From Anastatus disparis (taxonomy: Eukaryota > Arthropoda > Insecta > Hymenoptera > Eupelmidae), in the NCBI GenBank assembly GCA_017163975.1, contig JAFFSR010000095.1:216001-280000 (forward strand): 64,000 nt of DNA. The letters run 5' to 3'. The translations under genes were made by a program, and so were the position numbers. Shown here one piece after another: positions 10,334-20,503 of this stretch. Position 1 is the stretch's first letter. Each line of letters opens with the position of its first letter. The notes beneath the pieces are model-generated. The model worked only from the letters and a program-made list of their open reading frames with translations. It ran no database searches and had not been told where the DNA came from.

Positions 10334-10431
10334 GTTTACGTAACAAAGTCAAATCTAAGATTGACCTTTTCAAAATATAAACGCTTGTTTTATATTTCGA
10401 TCATCAGTTGTAAATCAGCACTCGAAGAGAG
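10334..10431. promoter_or_regulatory. Divergent intergenic region between ATPase and PLA2 genes
   Basis: Only 98 bases separate the two start codons. The plus strand has TATAAACG at 10376-10383 and an Inr-like TCATCAGTTG about 25 bases further on, consistent with a core promoter for the PLA2 gene. The ATPase promoter is not evident. Based on consensus only. Confidence 0.35.
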
Positions 10432-11193
10432 ATGCTCGTACACAAATCACAGAAGCACCCTAAAGGTAAAGGGTTACTTGATAAAGTAATCAATAACTTA
10501 CCTATTGAAATGCATATTCCCGGATATCAATATTGTGGTCCCGGAACAAAACTGAAAAAGCGTCTAAAAAAAGGTGATACAGGTATCAATCCACTTGATC
10601 AAGCATGCAAAGAAGATGACATATCTTATTCTGATAAAAATGCTGATCGAATAGTAGCTGACATGAAGCTCGCTGATAAAGCTTGGCAGCATGTTAGAGC
10701 CAAAGATGCAGGTCTTACTGAAAAAGCAACTGTTTTTGTTGTTGCAAATGCTATGAAATTAAAAGAAAAGACAGGAATGGGTGTAAAATTGAGTAAATTA
10801 GTAACTGTAAGTAAAAAATCATTAAAACCAAGTAAACATTCTCGCAAAGTTATTTAGTCCACCTTAAAAGGTGCACGTGAAGCTCTTAAGATCGTTGGCT
10901 GTAAGAAAAAAATTATCATTCCACGGATTCTACCTGTTCCTTCAAAAATAGGTGACGCTCTGCCTTTTCTCATACCATTGTTCGCAGCACTAAGTGCAAC
11001 TAGTGCTCTGGCTGCAGGAGCTGCTGGAATAGCTAAAGCAGCAAATGAGGCTAAAGCTGCACAAAAAAATTATGAAGAAAGTAAGAGGCATAATAAAACT
11101 ATGGAAGCTATAGCTCTAGGAAAAGGTCTCTATCTTAAATCATATAAAACTGGAATGGGATTATTTATGAAACCTCATATCGGTCATGGTTAA
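10432..11193 (+). pseudogene. Element A: parvovirus VP1-type phospholipase A2 protein
   Basis: The N-terminal part has the PLA2 calcium loop GYQYCGPGTKL and the helix LDQACKEDDISYS, where family members normally read HD; here the catalytic His position is Asp. The frame meets a TAG at 10855-10857 and then continues with PRILPVPSKIGDALPFLIPL. A hydrophobic Ala/Gly-rich segment follows (about 10975-11030), then NKTMEAIALGKGLYLK to the TAA at 11193. In parvoviruses this fold at the VP1 N-terminus helps particles leave endosomes; related proteins occur in insect virus-like elements. The gene sits between ATPase and protease/capsid pieces, so a virion role is likely. Both lesions argue that the present copy is dead. 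Confidence 0.75.
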
Positions 11194-11219
11194 GTTAAAA
11201 TAAAAACTTCGATTTAACT

Positions 11220-11440
11220 TTGCCAAATCGTGCACTAACTTACTATGATCTTATTATGAAGTATGCTCGTACTATGCAAATCCCATATTTTCGAGGTGTT
11301 TTCATGAGAAATAATCTATCTTCTGATGGTCCATGGCATAACGAATCTGCTATAGTTAACTTAGATGATTTTCACTCACTGGGTATGTTATCGAAAACTA
11401 GGTTCTGAAGTGATTTATTAAATTAAATTTTTTCAAAATT
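11220..11440 (+). pseudogene. Element A: N-terminus of an adenain-like cysteine protease
   Basis: The frame opens with PNRALTYYDLIMKYARTMQ, then IPYFRGVFMRN and NESAIVNLDD. In another frame just beyond (about 11365-11400) THWVCYRKLGSEV follows, which fits the catalytic His strand of C5/Ulp1-like proteases (GTHWV). A frameshift therefore lies near 11365, and the usual ATG is replaced by TTG at 11220. The catalytic Cys region is absent: a palindromic insertion starts near 11417. Such proteases mature capsid proteins in Polintons and adenoviruses. Confidence 0.55.
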
Positions 11441-11913
11441 TTTGGTGCATTTTAATTTTTTTTATCTTGTTGCGGTACTCTTATAAGAGTATGGTATACA
11501 TGTATATAAAAATACTGGAACAATATCAAAAAAATTAAAATGCACAAAAAATTTTGAAAAAAATTAAGATTATTCTACACACAAAAATGCACTTTTTTTT
11601 ATTTGGCATTTTTCTATATCTCCTCTCGTTAAGCAGATATCGGAAAAATAAATTAGAACCTTTTTTTCAACAAAAATCGTTGAAACTCGGTCAATTTTGA
11701 ACCTAGAAAAAAAACTAAAATATAAATTTCAAGTTAAGTAAAATACCTTTAAAACTAGCTGTGTAAAATTTTTCTACCATCATTTTCCGAAAAATAATTG
11801 GAATTTAAACACAGGCGAATAAAAAAATTTTTTTTTCTATTTGTAAGTCGTAATATTTCCTAGACAAGTACTTAAAACTAAATTGCCAATACATCATTAA
11901 AAAGTCCTTACAA
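11417..11913. repeat. Palindromic AT-rich insertion and flanking non-coding DNA
   Basis: TTAAATTTTTTCAAAATTTT (from about 11421) recurs inverted near 11545-11566, with GTGCATTTTAAT and its complement inside the arms, forming a hairpin of about 150 bases. The remaining 350 bases up to 11913 are A/T-rich, without a gene. The insertion separates the protease relic from the capsid-like fragment. Confidence 0.5.
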
Positions 11914-12198
11914 ATGTTATTTGAATATCCTCTTCTTCCAACAACAAATAAACACATCTGGACGGTAAAAACTTCAAATCAATTGGAGAAACTACGTTTT
12001 GTAATTCTTGGATTACAATCAGGAAAAAAAGGTTTAAAAACTAAAAATGCCAGTCGCTTCGACCACTGTAATATTAGTAATGTGAGACTTTTCTTGAATT
12101 CGCAATATTATCCGTACAACAATCTCAATCTTGACATATCTAAGAATCAGTTTGCTATTCTCTATGATGTGTATGCTAATTTTCACAAAAGCTATTAA
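11914..12198 (+). pseudogene. Element A: candidate capsid protein fragment
   Basis: The frame has EYPLLPTTNKHIWTVKTSNQ, RFVILGLQ, RFDHCNISNVRLFLNSQYYP and NLDISKNQFAILYDVY. I recall similar segments in uncharacterised insect and Hydra proteins that sit next to PLA2 and ATPase genes. The alternating beta-strand-like hydrophobic phrases suit a jelly-roll capsid, but I cannot prove it. The fragment is cut on the 5' side by the AT-rich insertion and on the 3' side by the LINE that begins at about 12199. Confidence 0.45.
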
Positions 12199-12893
12199 CC
12201 TCAAGGCTTGGCTTGACTTGCTTGCACTTGTGCACCTACATCTCTCGGACCCTGGACGTTTTTCTGTCTTTGTGCATCACTCTACCCAGCATTGTCATTT
12301 TTTTGTTGATTGTGCTGCTGTTGCTGATGGTTGAGGAATGGCTGGAGCATTGCTGGTTTGATGTTTTGACTGTAGAGTGAAGTGTTGAGTGGTGGTGCAG
12401 TAAGGGTATACAGTTGCATCTTCATGGTTTATGCATGTGTTACATATAGGTTATGTATATGCTACATAACCTACAATATTTTTGGCGCCAAGTTGACTAT
12501 CTCTTAGGCGAATCTTTCATGTTCGTCATTAGTAGCTCCATCCATGGGTTACCTTGTCTACTGTCTTATCTACTCTATGGATAAGTGACAGGTAATTACC
12601 GTACTTAAAACGCGTTTCCACCTGACCTTTTGATTTCATATATTTGACGCGCGAATTTAAACAGCTTTTTATGCTGCTTTTTTACTATATTACTTATTTT
12701 TTTTATATTTATTTCTAAATGTGATATACTTGGGCTGAGAGTTGTTATCTTTATTTTTGTTTTGTTTTTATTATTATTTTTATTTCTCTGACACTGCTCT
12801 TGCTACTATCTTTTATTTCTTTTTTATTATATTATAAGTTATGCTTCGTGCTTGGTCCTCTCACTTCTCTTGACATCTTAAACAGTTTAAATC
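12199..12893 (+). promoter_or_regulatory. 5' UTR of LINE 1 (CR1-group)
   Basis: The region upstream of ORF1 shares blocks with the 5' UTR of the second LINE at 30740-31140: ACATAACCTACAATATTTTT versus ACATAACCTCAATCTTTTTG, GGCTCCATC versus AGCTCCATC, and GCGTTTCCACCTGA versus GCGCTTTTCCAC. Only one copy of this block is present here, against two in LINE 2. No ORF. It likely contains the internal promoter. Confidence 0.6.
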
Positions 12894-14743
12894 ATGTCAC
12901 AAAATACCATCAAGGACTCCTGCGTCATCTGCGGTTTTCCCGCTGATAATATAAGAGGGTTGAAAAAATTAATGCAAAGTTTTTACCATGTAAAATGTAT
13001 GAAGTGCGTGCCTCATGATGACGATGGTAACCCAAAATATGATTGTGAGAGATGTATAACTGGCCGACTTATCGCTTCACCCGCTGCCCCACTCACTGGC
13101 GCTGGCGCTGGACCACGCAATGCCACTATGCGAGGTGCTCCTATAGCCCGGCCTATCGTTGCTTCTACTCCATCACGAGGATGCTTACCTGTCGTACCGA
13201 TTTCAAAAGCACAAAGACACTCTGTGATTAAGAAGAAGATCAATTTGCGCTGTTCTGCGGTAGTTGGAGGAGAACATAGCATAAGCATTAATTTGATTAA
13301 TGAAAAATTTAGAGGTGGTGCTGCATCGGTAACCCCGGATAACAATATTAGTAAAGATAAAGATAGTAGTCTAAGGCAGAGTAATGATGGTGCTGATTCT
13401 TGCTCAGTACAGGCAGCTGTGTCTGCTTTGGAGAGCGCGCAGGCTCCTGCAGGCTCGAACTGATTCAAAATGATCTTAATCGACTTCCATATTATAAACA
13501 CTGACAAGGGTCTGTACGATATCGTGACTAAAATGGAGAATCAAAATGAAATTATTAAGAATTTACATGCTGGGCAGACGCAGCGGCTAGAGGAGAATCG
13601 TAAACTCCGGGGAATGATAGGTACTTTAGAGAGGGAGTTGTTGTCTGCTCTAAATGGCATGCATGAAAAGTTTTTCAAATCTCTCACGACTAATTTTAAT
13701 AATATGCAGGCATTTTTGGGTAATGAATTCAATGGAGAACTTATGACCGGGGTGGCTGAGGTAGTGCAGACCATTAGTGATCTAACGGTCCAGGACGAAC
13801 ACTCAATCAACACCAACACCAACAATAACACTCATATGCCTGTAAATTCAAATATAACACAATCATTTAAACGTACAGATAGTAGCTCTCATAACACAAA
13901 CACTGAAGCACCTGTTGATTCGAACGATGTACAAATCGTAAAAACACATACAGATAGTAGCAGAGAGGCATCCTGTCATGCTGTGAAGAGGTGTGATTCT
14001 GGAAATAGGCTAATGCCGGGCTTGAGGTTTATGCTTGCGCTGTTCTGGGAACCATACTTCCGACTTTTGAACGTTCAAATATTGTATCTGTTACTGAAAT
14101 CTCTAATTCTGAAAATAAAAATAAGGACAGGATGTCTGCAAGGCGTGAGATCGTTGGCGGTCCGAGTATTGCGTTCTCATTGTTGGTTAGACTTTCTGGA
14201 GATGACTTGGTACAGAAGATATTCATGGCTAGGCGTAGATTAACGGGTATATCGACAGCGGATCTGGATCCCTCCCTCCTCGGCAGTTTTTCTACCACCA
14301 AGCACCATTCTTAAATATATATAAATGAGTATCTTGAAAAAGATAAATATATCAAATTTAAAAATCTTAAAAAGCATGCTAAAGGAAAAGGTTTTAAGTT
14401 TGTTTGGCATAGAGGTAGTAAATTTATGGTGAGGAGGGAGAGAGGGGAGAAATTACACAGATTTAAAAGTAAACATGATTTAAACGAAATATTAGATAAA
14501 TCTAAATGTATTGTACAGAAAAATGTTAATGTAACTGATATTGGGAAACACGATGAAGTTCAAACAAATAATGGTTTTACTGATAATAATAAATTTAAAC
14601 TTCACAATGGTGGGATGAACTCGAATCAAGAATTAATTAAAAATCATGCAATATCCTTAGATAGAGCCTCCCCCAATGACTGCGCTGGACCTCTTCGGAG
14701 AGTCAAACAGGGAGGAGGGGTGAACTGCGCGCGTGCTTCCTGA
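12894..14743 (+). pseudogene. LINE 1 ORF1: zinc finger, coiled coil and FP25-like domain; broken
   Basis: The start has a PHD-like Cys/His cluster (CVICGFPADN, YHVKCMKCVP, YDCERC). An in-frame TGA at 13461-13463 is followed in the same frame by a coiled coil (MENQNEIIKNLHAGQTQRLE). Near 14130 the frame shifts to one with SARREIVGGPSIAF. A C-terminal segment (INEYLEKDKYIKFKNLKKHA and FKFVWHRGSKFMVRRE) matches the layout of the baculovirus FP25-like domain found in ORF1 of CR1-group LINEs. It aligns by eye with LINE 2 ORF1. ORF1 proteins of this group bind the element RNA. At least one stop and two frameshifts make it non-functional. Confidence 0.7.
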
Positions 14744-14745
14744 AT

Positions 14746-16367
14746 ATGACCTTTTTGAGGCCTCATATTGGGCAAGTGCGTAAACTTCTAAGTGGTTATC
14801 ATTCTTACGACATATTTAGAGTTGCTGAGATCTGGCTGGGTCCGTCTGTATCGGATGACGTCATTCGGGTCGGGGGGTACAAAGTGTTTAGACGGGACAG
14901 AAACTTGCGTGGTAGAGGAGTTGCCTCGTATATTAAGGATAATCTAAAATGCACTATTTTGGCCACTTCGGAGACGCAAAGTAGTAATAGTAGCGGTAAG
15001 CCAGAGGTGCCTGAATATATTTTCTGTTCTGTGCAAGTTAGCGGCTCCGAGCCTGTGCTAGTTTCTGTTATTTATCGTCCCCCTACTGTTTAGTTTATTA
15101 GAAACTCTAACTTGTTGAATGACTTAAGAAATTTTTGTTCGGACTATTTTCATAGAATTATAATGGGAGACCTGAATGCCGATCTCTTTAAAGAGAGCAG
15201 TGATGCCAAGTTTCTCAGTAAGCTGTCAGCTGATCTTTCGTTACAGTTGGTCCAGCACGATGCTATGCATCCTACTCCGACGTCCCATACGTGGATTGAC
15301 CTGATCTTTGTCGATGACAACAACGTGGTGCTTGATGCACGGAACCTACCGGCGAGCTTTCACAGTTTGCATAATTTGATTGACGTCTGTTTATCTTGCA
15401 ACACTATAACTTTAGATCAAAAACCTATCATGTATAGAAACTATAAAAATATTTGTCCAACTGCATTGGGAAAGAAACTTGCCGGCTATGATTGGTCAAC
15501 GTTTATGACTGACACAGTTGACCCTGAATCTGCACTTGGTTGCCTCTGTGACAATCTCACTACTGCGATCGAGAATTTGGCGCCGTTGAAAGCGTTTAAG
15601 CCTAATAAGAATAAGTTTCCATGAATGGATGAAGAATTGTCACAGATGCGGCGTAAGAGAGATGCTACATATCGTAGATACAAACGGACAGAGGACAAGC
15701 AGTATCTCCTTGAATTTCTGCAGTTGCGTAGAGTGGTAGACGAACGCATGGACCATGCTAAGACTGCTTATATTCACAATAGAGTGTTTGATGCTCTTGC
15801 GGGTGGTAATGTCTGGAAAGAGTTGAGAGACCTGGGACTGCTATCCGGACCTTGAGGAGATTTGAATGGATTTACTCCGGATGAGCTTAATGCGCACTTT
15901 GCTGGGGTGTCAGTCTCGCCGCAAGAGGATAGTGAAGAGTGATTGAGAATTCTTTCTCAATGCAATGAAAGTGGGTTTACCTTTATACCAATTAGTTTTT
16001 ATGATGTTGTTCTTGCAATTTCACATTTTTCCTCACAGGCTTGTGGTGAGGATGGCATTTTGCAAAGCGTGATAGTTAAAGCCTTATCATTTATTGGTGA
16101 ACATCTTGTGACTCTGTTCAATTCCTCTTTTGCACGGGGGGTCTTCCCTTGTCGTTGGAAGCAAGCACGTATTATACCATTAAAAAAGTGTGCTGCACCT
16201 AAGCAGTCAAAAGATTTTAGGCCTATAGCCATCTTATGTTTTCTTTCAAAGGTTCTTGAGAAGATCGCCCATGACCAACTGCAGGAGTACATTACATCCA
16301 AAAAATTGCTCGATCCTATGCAGACGGACTTCAGGAAAAACCATTCTACACAGACTGCTGTACTTAA
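14746..16367 (+). pseudogene. LINE 1 ORF2: endonuclease and start of reverse transcriptase, 3' truncated
   Basis: The apurinic endonuclease-like domain shows VAEIWLGPSVSDDVI, GGYKVFRRDRNLRGRGVA, VSVIYRPPTV, MGDLNADLF and TWIDLIFVDD. The linker and RT N-terminus follow (WKELRDLGLL, ACGEDGILQSVIVKALSFIG, FPCRWKQARIIPLKK, DFRPIAILCFLSKVLEK, then KNHSTQTAVLK). Stops occur near 15092, 15622, 15853 and 15941. The gene ends at a TTAA (16364-16367), where the Kolobok/Mutator-like element starts, before the RT catalytic YADD. Confidence 0.85.
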
Positions 16368-17768
16368 GGGGGGAGCCTGCTTTAGAGGCTTTAAAAAGTC
16401 GAAATTTTTTTTTGCCTAAATCTCTTCCTAAATTATCCAAGAATATGTCTCTAAAATTTCAGAACAAAATTCGGAATATTTTCGGAGATACAGAAGAAAT
16501 AGTGACTAAGCGTCGAGCAGGTATCCGAGCGGCCGGACCGCCTGGAGCGCGCGCGCTCCGCCCCTCGATCTATTATGTATATTATAATGGAAAGGGACTA
16601 ACGGTCTTTCGAAACAGTTTAACTGTCCATAGAAGGTCTCTATGAAGCTATGGTAGGGGCAAAACTATTATTGTAACGGTATATATGAGCTGGCAACGTC
16701 GGCTCGAACAGAGCATCATTTTGCTTCACGGTTCAGTTTTAATTTGTCTCTCAGTACGTGAGCATCTTAAAAATATGGAGACCTATCCGAAAACGAGCAA
16801 ATCTGCGAGTAAGCGTAGTAGAAGGCTACGGAAGCGCAAATTCCACGGCAATCAATTTTTGAATGTTTCTTCATCGAACGATGGAGAAGCTCATACCAGC
16901 CGCAGTGAGCAGAAATTGGCATCGGCGACTACGGACGACGTTATAGTTTATCCGTCTCATTGTTACCGCACAATCGAGTTTGTGTCTGTGTTTCGGAGTT
17001 AGTTATTTGCAATTTGTGTAAGCAAAGAATAATGTTCGCCGAAAGCAACCATCGAGGTTTAGGATTTAAAATTATTTTGTCGTGTCGCTGCGGTAAACGA
17101 GAAATCCAATCCAGACCGTTGATTCATACCAGCTACAAAATCAACAGAAGAATTGTGTTCGTCAGTTGGGTGTCGCACGAGAAGGCATAAACATTTTTTG
17201 TGGTCTTCTGAATTTATCTCAAGGCATAGGCTTAGCAAAATCGACGTATGACAAAATCGTGGAACATCTGTATAAAGCATCGAAAACGATATTTGAAAGT
17301 TCATGCAAAAGTGCTGTTGAAGAGGAAAAACAACTAAATGTGCAAAATAAAAGACCAGCTGATCGTTTGAAAGTTTCGGGCGATGGATCGTGGAAGAAAC
17401 GTCAATTAAATTCTCTGTACGGGGTAACTACACTTATCGGCTACTACAGTGGCAAAGTGATTGATCTAGATGTTAAAAGCGGATATTGTCATACCTGTAC
17501 TCTCCAGAAAAATACGTTGAGCGACAACGAGTATGAAGAATGGTATGAAATCCATAAAGAAAGTTGTTCTTCGAATCACGCAGGCTCCGCCGGAAAGATG
17601 GAAGTTGATTCAATCACCGAAATATTCTCAAGATCCATCGAGAAATTTAGAGTAATGTATAGCAATTATATTGGCGACGGCAACTCCAAAACATTTCTTG
17701 GCATCGTGAAGAATATGTACTATAAGACGACCAACTATAGACCTATAGTATGTAAACATTATGATTAA
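16368..17768 (+). mobile_element. Kolobok/Mutator-like DNA transposon inserted in the LINE, right end lost
   Basis: The element begins GGGGGGAGCCTGC right after TTAA, a site used by Kolobok and piggyBac elements. About 400 bases of leader contain a GC-rich island near 16530-16565. The transposase gene follows. I found no matching right-end repeat, and LINE sequence does not resume, so the 3' side is deleted or replaced. Confidence 0.6.
16775..17768 (+). pseudogene. Mutator-like/Kolobok transposase, N-terminal and central part
   Basis: The protein starts at 16775 with a basic leader ending KRKFHGNQFLN, a phrase seen at the start of this insect transposase family. Next come CNLCKQRIMF with a Cys pattern, GINIFCGLLNLSQGI, VSGDGSWKKRQLNSLYGVTT (first acidic motif), GYCHTCTLQK, EIHKESCSSNHAGSAGKMEV and SNYIGDGNSKTFLGIV (second acidic motif). 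Reading frame changes near 16985 and 17160 break it. The C-terminal third is missing; the ending TTNYRPIVCKHYD looks like unrelated sequence. The family is commonly annotated as Mutator-like transposase domain; TTAA targeting here argues for Kolobok affinity. Confidence 0.65.
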
Positions 17769-18127
17769 TATATTCTTCGATTAAAGTAGCGCGAAAATAA
17801 TATAAGAAACTATACTTTATTACTATAATATATTATAATACATAAATATGGTATCACTACAAAAGTAACAAAATATATATTTTTTTTTAATCGAACGCCA
17901 GTGCTATTTGTACTTACTAAGAATAGTATAAAATAAAAAGATTTATATTTTTTTTAATAAATTTTTATTTGACAAACTTAAAAAAAATTTATCTTATGGG
18001 ACTTTATTTTTTCGGTAGATGAGATTTTGGCATGAGAACTTATCTGAGATCTCACCTGAGATTTTTTAATAGGGTATATTCGTGTTCTATTTCCTATCTG
18101 TGATATTACTTTGATTTAATTTATTGA
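17769..18127. other. Non-coding spacer
   Basis: A/T-rich sequence with no gene. It includes the short phrase TGAGATCTCACCTGAGAT near 18046. Nothing else recognisable. Confidence 0.4.
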
Positions 18128-19300
18128 CTTCCCACATAGCACGAAAGCTTCCAAGGAAGCTTTCCGTGAAACGTTCACGTAATATTCCAGAGGAAGCTTC
18201 CATTAACCTTTCTGAAAACTTACTGAATCTTTGATTAATATTTTATTGTAATATTTCATGTAATCTAAAAGTAAACTAAAAGCTAGCATGAATAAATAAA
18301 TAATAAAAGCTTACGTGCAATGTTTCCTTAAATCTTTTTGCAATCTTATATATACCTTACAGAAAAGCTTCCATGGATAAATACACAAAGGTTACATGGA
18401 AGATATTGAGGAAGATTACCGTAAGCTTCCTGAAAGATTCATCAGTTAAATAATCGTGGAAGCCTATAGGAAGCTTTCTAAAAAGATTAATGCTTTCTTT
18501 AATAGAATATTCCGCTTACCTTAAATAGAATATTTCATAAAAGATAATTGTAAGCTTATTGAAAGATTCATTAGTAAGGCTACGTCAAAAGCTTTCGGGC
18601 ATCTTCCGAGAAAAGTTAATAAATGCTTTCACGTAATCTTTCATGGAACATTAATGGAACCTTTCATTGGAAATTAATGTAAGAATCGATGGAAGATTCC
18701 TGAAAGATATTTAACAACTGTGAATAAAAACTTTTTCAATAAATGTTACGGAAAAACTCAACTAAAAGATTCTATAAAAGAACACAGTAAGCTAAATGTA
18801 ATTTAAAAAGAAGTTCACTGAATGCTAACGTGCAATATTCCCTAAAATCTTTATGGAATCTTACAGTGACCTTACAGAAAACCTTCTATAGATGTACACG
18901 CAAAGGTTACATGGAAGATATTGAGGAAGATTACCGTAAGCTTCCTGAAAGATTCATCAGTTAAATAATCGTGGAAGCCTATAGAAAGCTTTCTAAAAAG
19001 ATTCATGCCTTCTTTCATGGAATATTTCGCTTACTTTAAATAGAATCTTTTATAGAAGATAACTGCAAGCTTACTGAAAGATTCATTAGTAAGGTTACGT
19101 CGAAAGCTTTCGGGAATCTTCCGAGAAAAGTTAATAAATGCTTTCACGTAATCTTTCATGAAACATTAATGGAACCTTTCATTAAAAATTCATACAAAGA
19201 CCATCCACATAGCAAAAAAGCTTACAACGAAGCTTTCCATGAAACTTTTATATAATATTCCAGTGGAAGCTTCCATTCACCTTTTCGAAAATTAACATAA
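18128..19300. repeat. AAGCTTCC-rich repeat with CCCACATAGCA ends and an internal tandem duplication
   Basis: The left end reads CCCACATAGCACGAAAGCTT (18128), and a second similar start, CCACATAGCAAAAAAGCTT, occurs at about 19206. The body is made of degenerate AAGCTTCC/GGAAGATTC units. A block of nearly 290 bases beginning AAAGGTTACATGGAAG is present at about 18386 and again at about 18902, a tandem duplication with a period near 517. No coding content. The ends resemble those of the 38189-41278 element. Confidence 0.6.
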
Positions 19301-19649
19301 CCCGGTCAAAAAAAAACATCTATAAATATAGCTAAAAATATAGATAAAGAAAATACAGCTATATTGATGTGTATTATAGCTATATTGATGTGTATTATAG
19401 CTATATTGTTTTTTTTTAGCTGTATATCTATGAGAAATATAGCTAGATTTTCAGCTATATTTCTAGCTATAATGGGCTAAAATAGGGATTGTACCTATAA
19501 AGATAGGTAAAAATATAGCTAAAAATCTAGCTATATTTCTCATAGATATACAACTGAAAAAACACGTAAATATAGCTGTAATATACAATGTAGCTATATT
19601 TTTACCTATATTTTTAAGCCATATTTATAGATGTTTTTTTTTTGCAGGG
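19301..19649. mobile_element. 349-bp palindromic element with CCCGGTCAAAA / CCCTGCAAAA ends
   Basis: The left end CCCGGTCAAAAAAAAACATC and the complement of the right end (CCCTGCAAAAAAAAAACATC) pair. The interior consists of TATAGCTAAAAATATAGCTA-like units in inverted arrangement, similar in style to the large palindromes at 1-1048 and 60447-61630. It is nested inside the AAGCTTCC repeat. Non-coding. Confidence 0.65.
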
Positions 19650-19795
19650 AAGCTTAAAGTAAGCATAATAAAAGTCCAAAAAAAGCTTCCTAAATACTTA
19701 CATGTAATATTTCTTGGAATCTTTTTACTATCTTCCTGTAACCTTACGCAAAAGTCTTAATAAATGGATAAGCAAAGGTTTCAAGTAAACTAACT
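19650..19795. repeat. Continuation of the AAGCTTCC-type repeat
   Basis: After the nested palindrome, AAGCTTAAAGTAAGC and CAAAGGTTTCAAGTAA continue the same degenerate units as 18128-19300. Confidence 0.45.
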
Positions 19796-20503
19796 ACACT
19801 GAAAAAAAAATTTGGTCATATTAATAAAAATTTATTTGAATTGATTAAATAATTTAACCGATATATACTAAATAAAAAATTTATTTGATTCAATTAAATA
19901 CATTTTTTTCTTTTAAATAAAAACTTATTTAAATTAAATAAATTATTTAGTTTTATTAATGAAATATTTATTTGAGATAAATAAATATTCATTCAATTTG
20001 AATATCAAACTTTGTGGATCGAAATAAATATTTATTTGAATTAACAAAATAATTGTTTGATTTAAATAAATTATTTAGTTTAATGAATAAAATATTTATT
20101 CAAGGTAAATAAATATTCATTCAATTTGAATAAAGCTTTGTAGATTGAAATAAATATTTTTTTGAATTGACAAAATATTCGGTTAATTTAAATAAATTAT
20201 TTACTTTGACCAATAAAATATTTATTCAATTGAAATACTAAATTCTGTTAATTTAAATAAAAATGTATTTAAATTTACAAAATATTTAATTGATTCAAAT
20301 AAATCATTTGGTCTCAACAATAAATAATATTCCTTCAAAATTAAAAATAATTAATATGCATATGATTTTTTATTGAATCTAATACTTTTTTCATTCAACA
20401 TAATATTTACTTACTTTGAGTGTATTACTAGTTAGCATCGATGTAATGATGACGAACGTTTTAGAATAGTTGAACCAAATTTATTTAGATATAACATCAT
20501 AGT
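19796..20503. repeat. AT-rich element of AAATAAATATTTATTTGAATT units
   Basis: The block begins CACTGAAAAAAAAATTTGG and consists of repeated AAATATTTATTTGAATT / TAAATTATTTAGTTT units until about 20405. It ends near ACTTTGAGTGTATTAC, whose complement starts with CACTCAAAGT, a plausible imperfect terminal repeat. From 20420 to the LTR there is only non-coding DNA; the LTR element is inserted here. Confidence 0.5.

Noticed and set aside
13541..13831. Minus-strand open frame of 96 codons
   Set aside because: Antisense of the LINE ORF1 coiled coil; composition follows the sense codons.
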